From Apostichopus californicus (Eukaryota > Echinodermata > Holothuroidea > Aspidochirotida > Stichopodidae), in assembly GCA_020650975.1 (NCBI GenBank), contig JAIPMN010030032.1, forward strand, positions 1 through 26,366: a stretch of 26,366 nucleotides of DNA, written 5' to 3'. A model generated the notes under the pieces. That model had not been told where the DNA came from and ran no database searches. It saw only the letters and a list, made by a program, of their open reading frames with translations. Positions within the stretch are counted from its first letter, which is position 1. The number at the start of each line of letters is the position of its first letter. Shown here one piece after another: positions 20,987 to 26,366 of this stretch. Made by a program: the position numbers and the translations under genes.

Positions 20987-23632
20987 TTACTCTATTACTT
21001 TCAGTTGGTCTGCATGGGCTATCCTTACTTCCCCTATTGCCTCATCTTCCAGACTAAAAGTAACTGGAGATAAATGAGACGAAACCATGTATGGGCCTCT
21101 CCACTTAGGAGCTAATTTAGCTGAAAATTTCTTTCTTAGATTAGACAGAGGATGGGCTCTCAATAGAACCTTACTACCTACAACCACCTGGACATTTCTT
21201 CTTGTTTGGTCATAATGAAACTTGTTTTTCTCAGCCCGTATACTCATATTTTTCTTAGCCAATGAAAACATATTACTAGTGTCTTCCTGATTCAATGGTT
21301 CACATTTATTTTCCAGCCATTCCCCAGGGCCAACAATCTTGCGGCCTAGAAACAATTCCGCCGGTGTAAAGCCTATAGAGTCATGTCTGAAAGAATTCAA
21401 TGCAAACATAAACTCTAAAATATGCACATCCCAATGAGTGTGATCATTACCCACAAAACAACATAACATAGAAACAATGTTCCTATTCACTCTCTCAACC
21501 CAATTAGCTTGAGGCTGATATGGGGTTGTGAATGACCTTTTAACACCCCACAATATACAAATTTCAGACACACATTTAGATAACATTTGGGGCCCATTAT
21601 CTGAGAGTAGGGTGTTACAGCTACCCCATGTACAAAATACATGCTTGAGTACCCCTGCCAGGACCTTTCCCGTTGCCCTCTTGAGGGTTATCAAAAATGA
21701 AAACCTAGAAAAATGATCAGTCATTACCAAAACATACAAGTTACCTTCGGTACTTTCTGGAAAAGGACCAAGGAGGTCCATGGCTACCACATTTTCAACC
21801 CCTGGTCTGTAATGAACTGAAAAGTCAAATTCCTGTAATCGTAATGCCCACCTTACTAGTCTCCCTTTCAAAGCTTTACCTCTCAACAACCAAACTAATG
21901 CGTGATGGTCAGTGTACACAATTGATTTAGAACCTTCTAAGTAGGGCCGCCACTTGTCAAAAGCCCATACCACTGCTAGACATTCTAGTTCTGTTGTTGA
22001 ATAATTTCTCTCAGGTGAACTAAGAGAACGAGACGCAAAAGAAATAACTTTAGGTTCACCTGCCTTAGATCGTTGCATAAGGGCCGCACCTAATCCGACT
22101 CCACTAGCATCGGTATGAACCTCGAATGGTTTTTCAAAATCTGGTATAGTTAAAGAAACAGACTTAGCTATCTCTGTTTTTAGGAGGGTAAATGCTCTGT
22201 CACACTTATCAGTCCACTGCCATTGGACACCTTTCCGTCTTAAGTTGTTTAGAGGATCAACAATAGTTGCATAGTTTTTAACATACTTCGCACACCATCC
22301 ACTTAACCCAAGAAACCGCTCAAGTGATTTCTTGTCAGTGGGGGCAGGAAAATTTTGAACTGCACTACATTTAGTAGGATCTAATCTAATTCCCTGCCCA
22401 TCAACCACATATCCTAAAAATTTAACTTCTCTGAATAATAAATTACATTTACTGGGATTGACTGTCAACCCAGCTTCTCTCAAACAATAGAGAACTGCAT
22501 CTAAATCTCTAAAGTGATCATCAATAGTAGGGGAATGAATGACTATATCATCAATGTAAGGATAATACTGTCTGCAAGAATTATCATTCAAAGGTTTGAA
22601 CACAATATCAATTAAATTTTGAAAATTTTGGCTAGCATTTCTCAATCCAAAAGGTAATCTCTTCAACTGAAAAACGCCCTCCTGACAAACAAAGGCCGTT
22701 TTTGGTTGATCATCAGGATGGACGGCAGACTGCCAAAACCCAGACTTCAAGTCTAGTGTTGAAAATACCTTTGAATTGTGCATAGAATGTAGTATACTAT
22801 CAATGGTAGGTATTGGGTAACATGAAGGCTTAGTAACAGCATTCAGAGCCCTATAGTCAATAGCTAATCTGTAAGTGCTATCTGGTTTCTCAACCATCAC
22901 AACTGGACTAACCCAATTTGAATCAGAGGGAGTAATGATATCCAGTTCAATCATTTCCTTAATCTGTTGTTTCAAACTTTCACGTTTAGGAGGAGATAAC
23001 TTATAAGGTTGTTTCCTTACAGGTTTAGCATCCCCAGTATCAATTTTATGAAGCAACAAATCACAAAACCCAGGTTTATCAACAAAAACATCTTTATAAC
23101 TGAAAACCAATTTCTCCACTTCGGATTCAAAACCCTTAATCTTTCCTGAGAGTGCACCCAGAGTGTGCACATGTTGCAAGGCCTCTTGAGAGGTTTTGCT
23201 TACCTTAACAGATTCAACGGGTACAGCTTCCTCTACTCTCATTTTGCCTCCCATTTTGTCTACCCACACCAAGGGAAATTTAACTTTGGGAACACTTTTT
23301 TCTGACCAATACGAACTCGTATTAATGTCAAAAACTAATGAAAAGACTTTAAGTAGGTCTCTACCTAGAAGTATCGGACAGGGAATATCAGACACAAATA
23401 AATCAACTCTATCCATCTCACCTGCAATTAACAAATTACATGTAACTTTACCTGTTACCAATAGGGGTGTATCATCCAACAGTGAAAAATTAACCGGGTT
23501 ATCAAGTGGTACCATCTGTTTCTGATCTACCATTAATGAACTGACAAAAGAAGCACTACTCCCACTGTCCACATTAGCAAACGTCTTTTCATTATCATGC
23601 CCAGGTAGTTGTATTGACCTTACCGTACACAA
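20987..23632 (-). CDS. pol: Ty3/gypsy Pol polyprotein (protease-RT-RNase H-integrase), integrase zinc domain missing
   Basis: The 881-codon frame has no internal stop. Domains by residue: retropepsin-like protease with VDSGSSASFV (catalytic D22) and PILLGRDLL near 86-94; reverse transcriptase about 205-425, with STLDLKSGF (D294), LPFGL and the YIDD catalytic box (359-362); RNase H about 500-617, with HTDAS (D508), TELE (E548) and YTDHH (D575); integrase core about 617-760, with catalytic D619, D678 and E713; and a GPY/F-type end (KWRGPYMV, 843-850) without a chromodomain. The H2C2 zinc finger and linker normally found between RNase H and the integrase core are absent: RPGVENVVA runs straight into MDLLGPFP. 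The first codon used here is TTG, and the frame stays open to a TAG at 23659-23657, so the true N-terminus, and gag, are missing. It lies opposite to the host-gene exon at 24680. Confidence 0.93.
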   Translation of the reverse strand: MCTVRSIQLPGHDNEKTFANVDSGSSASFVSSLMVDQKQMVPLDNPVNFSLLDDTPLLVTGKVTCNLLIAGEMDRVDLFVSDIPCPILLGRDLLKVFSLVFDINTSSYWSEKSVPKVKFPLVWVDKMGGKMRVEEAVPVESVKVSKTSQEALQHVHTLGALSGKIKGFESEVEKLVFSYKDVFVDKPGFCDLLLHKIDTGDAKPVRKQPYKLSPPKRESLKQQIKEMIELDIITPSDSNWVSPVVMVEKPDSTYRLAIDYRALNAVTKPSCYPIPTIDSILHSMHNSKVFSTLDLKSGFWQSAVHPDDQPKTAFVCQEGVFQLKRLPFGLRNASQNFQNLIDIVFKPLNDNSCRQYYPYIDDIVIHSPTIDDHFRDLDAVLYCLREAGLTVNPSKCNLLFREVKFLGYVVDGQGIRLDPTKCSAVQNFPAPTDKKSLERFLGLSGWCAKYVKNYATIVDPLNNLRRKGVQWQWTDKCDRAFTLLKTEIAKSVSLTIPDFEKPFEVHTDASGVGLGAALMQRSKAGEPKVISFASRSLSSPERNYSTTELECLAVVWAFDKWRPYLEGSKSIVYTDHHALVWLLRGKALKGRLVRWALRLQEFDFSVHYRPGVENVVAMDLLGPFPESTEGNLYVLVMTDHFSRFSFLITLKRATGKVLAGVLKHVFCTWGSCNTLLSDNGPQMLSKCVSEICILWGVKRSFTTPYQPQANWVERVNRNIVSMLCCFVGNDHTHWDVHILEFMFALNSFRHDSIGFTPAELFLGRKIVGPGEWLENKCEPLNQEDTSNMFSLAKKNMSIRAEKNKFHYDQTRRNVQVVVGSKVLLRAHPLSNLRKKFSAKLAPKWRGPYMVSSHLSPVTFSLEDEAIGEVRIAHADQLKVIE

Positions 23633-23659
23633 CTGTACGTTAGGCTGTATGCGGGACTA

Positions 23660-24022
23660 CGTGTTTTATACAGTCACTGCTGTATGCCTAGCATCATTAT
23701 TGATGGCATATATGAAACAATATAGGAAACAATGTTCTTTATATGACCTTGTAATATGAGACTTCCTATATGACGTGCCAGGGCGACTACTTCCTTCTTC
23801 GTATACACGTATATATAGTGTGTTCATTTGGTGTACATAGCTCTCACTGTAGGCCATATCAAAGTAGGCCTACTGTACGCTGTTAGTTGTACTAGTATAG
23901 CCACACCCTATACCACGCGTAAATGGTTTACTGCTACTAACTGCCTAGGTGTACGTAAATTGGACACAGACTATAAACATATCTGAGTGGTCGTTTAACT
24001 TGTCAACTAGCAAGCATTCAAG
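23660..24022 (+). other. Upstream region of the DED gene, possible TATA box and non-coding first exon
   Basis: No coding gene is seen. A TATAAA lies at 23972-23977, followed about 45 bp later by a donor-like TTCAAG|GTAAGA (GT at 23023+1000, that is 24023-24024). This could be the promoter and a short untranslated first exon for the DED gene, whose next exon begins at a clear acceptor. The minus-strand frame at 23666-23857 has no family resemblance. Confidence 0.25.
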
Positions 24023-24679
24023 GTAAGAATGGCTTTTCGTGATATATTACTTAGCAGATTAGTTTATCAAGTTGTAAAACCGTTTCAATTGTCCGTGAAA
24101 TTGATATCAGATTGTAAATATCCACATAACGTTCAAAAGGTTTTTTCGATTTTTGGAGGGTCTTGTACACGCATTTTGAGCTTGCAACGGTTTTCTTTGG
24201 CGCCATAACATTACACAATCCAATAACAGCTTTAATATTCAAATATTCTAAACCCTTCTGTACGTTATATGAAGACTCCATTCCGTGTTAACAGGTAATG
24301 TTTTGAATTGATAACAATTTGAAACGTTACCCAATTATACCTCCTATAAGTTTATACCTAAAGATTACTGTTCTTTGTTTAAAAAAAAAGATTTTTTGAG
24401 CTATCTTCGTAAATTATCGATACTTCTAGAAACTAATATTCGTGTTATTCAGACAAACTCACTTCCTTAACCTTTGCTTTAACAGAATTATCACAAACAG
24501 TTAAACCAAAAAAGAGGGAGAAAATGACACGTGAAAAGCTAACTTCATCAATCAAATTAATTCCTGATTCAAAATATTTGACATTGGTTGAAATTATTTG
24601 TAATTTGAATAAGTTATTGGAGAGTGCCATTTCATTTGTCACGCAACTCATTATAGTGGGTTTCTTTGTTTAATTGCAG
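24023..24679 (+). other. Putative 5' intron of the DED gene
   Basis: It is bounded by GTAAGA at 24023 and by a pyrimidine-rich acceptor (CTTTGTTTAATTGCAG) ending at 24679. Only the 3' boundary is well supported. The interior is AT-rich and shows no gene. Confidence 0.35.
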
Positions 24680-24702
24680 TATTACGGACAATTTTCTTCG
24701 AT

Positions 24703-24982
24703 ATGACGTCATCAAGTTCTACGTCGCCGTTCAGGCTCACTCTTCTGAAAGTATCCGATGTCTTGACGGAGAAAAATGTCCAAGAATTGGCTTTCCTATG
24801 CGAAGATATACGTCCTGCCAAGAGAGAGCTGATAACCAAAGCTATAGAATTATTCGCTGCTTTGCAAGGTCATGACCTGCTCAACGAACGAAAGGTTAAC
24901 GTACTTATCGATTGGTTAGACAAGCTTCGGCTTTTGGAGGCTTCAAATCTGTTGAAGAATTACAGAAAGACGCACTTAACAG
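24703..24982 (+). CDS. Death effector domain protein, first coding exon
   Basis: The exon begins after the acceptor at 24679 with a 23-base untranslated leader, then ATG at 24703. The frame continues to the donor ACAG|GTAGGC (GT at 24983), leaving 93 codons plus one base. Residues about 9-88 form a six-helix death effector domain: RLTLLKVSDVLTEKNVQELA, FLCEDIRPAKRELITKAIEL, FAALQGHDLLNERKVNVLID, WLDKLRLLEASNLLKNYR. The LCEDIRPA..L segment and the leucine spacing match DEDs of FADD, caspase-8/10 and DEDD. DEDs assemble death-receptor or filament signalling complexes in the cytoplasm. The RxDLL charge motif near the last helices reads ASNLL here, so typical charge-triad contacts are altered. 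The partner domain (caspase, death domain or other) lies in exons beyond the window. Reading past the donor stops at 25039-25041. Confidence 0.8.
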
Positions 24983-26366
24983 GTAGGCTACTAAGTTATA
25001 AACGAAAGCAGGCGTGTAGCAGGACTTCTTCATATAAATGAGATTGCAAACCAAATTTACCCCCAATTTAAGTGTCAGGAAAGATCAGTTTAATCAACGC
25101 CTGTACTGATATTAATTTTCATGACGTCATACATGCCTTATCGTCTGTAAGAATTCATATGTTTAGATTGAGGCACAAAATACTCGTGGTAATCGTTGTG
25201 GGGAGGAAATTTGATTTCTTTAATGGGACTTAAAGGCCAAATGGTGCTATAAATTCCATCATTTTAACCACATTTGTCTTTACGACTTAGCATGCGTGAA
25301 ATGAAATGTTAGCCATTTAAGAATATCGGGTTAGGGAAGTTGAAAAGGCACGTGTTACCATTCCCCCGTCCTTCCTTCCCCGTGGCTACGGCCCTGTATA
25401 TATTAAAGATATCAAACACTTACATATACGTCATAGTACGTGTGGGTATATACGCTGGTATACCATAGCTATATATATTTACCTAAATGGAGATGTGTTT
25501 TGTATTAGACAACAATCAAGTTTCATACGACGCACGGAACTTTGGCTGGAAGTGTCAAATACGAATCAAAGTAACATGGTTAGAGAAATCTTGTTCTTAG
25601 CTTAGTAGGACTAATTGAGGTATTCCTTCCGAGTAGCAGACCACAGCGTGCTAGTAAAGCAAGTAACATATCCAGTATCATATACCACTACATCATAGCG
25701 ATTTATTTACCTTTTCTACTTTCTTGCCGTCCCCGTTTCGTCCTGCACGAATTTCTGTGGGGTGAGACATTTTCCCCAACCCCTGCAGCCCCTCTGTCTA
25801 TAATAATATAATAAGTAATATAAAAACATACATTAGGCTACTACAGATGTGATTATCTCATGATGTGTTTGATCACCCCCACCACCCCCCCCCCGGGTCA
25901 TTGTAAGGTGTTTTTTTTCAAGAGCATGATGATGATTTCTTCAATGAAAATTTCTTCGTTTGGCTATAATAATTTCAATTCCCAGTATATTAACAGTTAC
26001 AGTCATTCTAGGAAGCTTATAGACGTGTCATCACAGCGTACTCCACACTAAAGCTTCTTGAACTTCGAACTTATAACTCGAATTCTCTCGATTTATCGTG
26101 TATGATATTCTAGAAAAAAATTAGATGCCTTTGTTATGAAATAGTGTAGCATATACAACCTACATTGTACCGGCACCACCATACGAATTGTTTAAAACTT
26201 GAGTGTTTGTTTCAACCTATAAGAAGTTAGATGCTTAGTTTAGTAAGCGATTTATCATTCACGAAATCATTAATCTTTCCTGAAAAAGGAATAGCACAGC
26301 ATCATCTGGTCTCATATTTCACATTTTACGTATTATAATCAAGGGTTGTGCGGGGGGGGGGGGGGG
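24983..26366 (+). other. Putative intron or unassigned DNA after the DED exon
   Basis: No further exon is recognised. The stretch holds a TGACGTCA at 25122-25129, a C run at 25884-25894 and a 15-base G run at the window end (26352-26366). If the DED gene is real, at least the first part is its intron. Confidence 0.5.

Larger units (their letters stand above)
20500..23659 (-). mobile_element. Ty3/gypsy LTR retrotransposon, 5'-truncated
   Basis: Reading on the minus strand, the element has a pol ORF, a short 3' untranslated stretch, a polypurine tract and a complete 3' LTR ending at 20500. The protease, RT, RNase H, integrase order is that of Ty3/gypsy elements. No gag, primer-binding site or 5' LTR is found upstream: an in-frame stop lies at 23659-23657 and the DNA beyond shows no match to the LTR. 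Either the 5' part was lost by deletion or the copy was interrupted by rearrangement. With one LTR missing and the integrase damaged, this copy should not move on its own. Confidence 0.92.

Noticed and set aside
21528-23525. Plus-strand open frames inside the pol region
   Set aside because: They are antisense shadows of the minus-strand polyprotein.
23666-23857. 63-codon minus-strand frame just upstream of pol
   Set aside because: It has no gag-like or other recognisable pattern and is not linked to pol by an open frame.
23660-24680. Search for a 5' LTR or gag of the gypsy element
   Set aside because: I found no copy of the TGTAGAGA end, the LTR hairpin, or any zinc-knuckle motif here.
24445-24839. 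Minus-strand frames over the DED region
   Set aside because: They run antisense to the well-supported DED exon and its acceptor and lack any domain pattern.
26352-26366. Terminal 15-base G run as a telomere or functional motif
   Set aside because: It is a homopolymer at the window edge and more likely a simple repeat or assembly limit; no TTAGGG-type repeats are present.

Overview
The window looks like nuclear DNA from a marine invertebrate animal, and an echinoderm or similar deuterostome is the best guess. It is AT-rich and gene-poor, with GT/AG splice signals, many tandem repeats, a Ty3/gypsy retrotransposon, an RTE-like LINE scrap, a death-effector-domain exon, and a decayed copy of a large gene family that I know from invertebrate genomes. 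The taxon is inference. I see no bacterial operons, rRNA, tRNA or CRISPR.

Layout. Positions 1-3866 hold no recognisable gene. Within them, 683-1405 is a degenerate ~145-bp tandem repeat whose units carry nuclear-receptor-like half-sites. Positions 3867-8209 (+) hold a single long pseudogene, recognisable almost end to end but broken by many frameshifts and stops. It ends in a Cys-rich segment and an acidic tail made from a GATGAC microsatellite. A ~200-bp tandem array (8290-9420) with CRE-type palindromes follows. Next come a short candidate exon (9575-9645), a ~19-unit 47-bp minisatellite (9980-10860), and a 5'-truncated LINE fragment (11355-11584, -) between two ~110-bp direct repeats. A candidate splice acceptor lies at 11907-11908.

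Positions 12160-20280 are mostly unassigned AT-rich DNA. They include a CpG-rich patch near 13440-13570, a GC-rich block at 14515-14640, a G-quadruplex motif at 15423-15448, a YY1-like site near 18570, and an IRF-like site next to a TATA stretch near 19780-19817. At 20500-23659 (-) lies a Ty3/gypsy element: a 451-bp 3' LTR, a polypurine tract and a long protease-RT-RNase H-integrase ORF. Gag and the 5' LTR are missing, and the integrase has lost its zinc-binding N-terminal domain through an in-frame junction.

The most gene-like feature is a coding exon at 24680-24982 (+) that encodes a death effector domain. It starts after a splice acceptor and ends at a donor, so it is probably the first coding exon of an apoptosis or innate-immune adaptor or caspase gene that continues beyond the window. 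The window is best read as an intergenic and intronic repeat landscape around one host gene; I found no clear multi-gene system.
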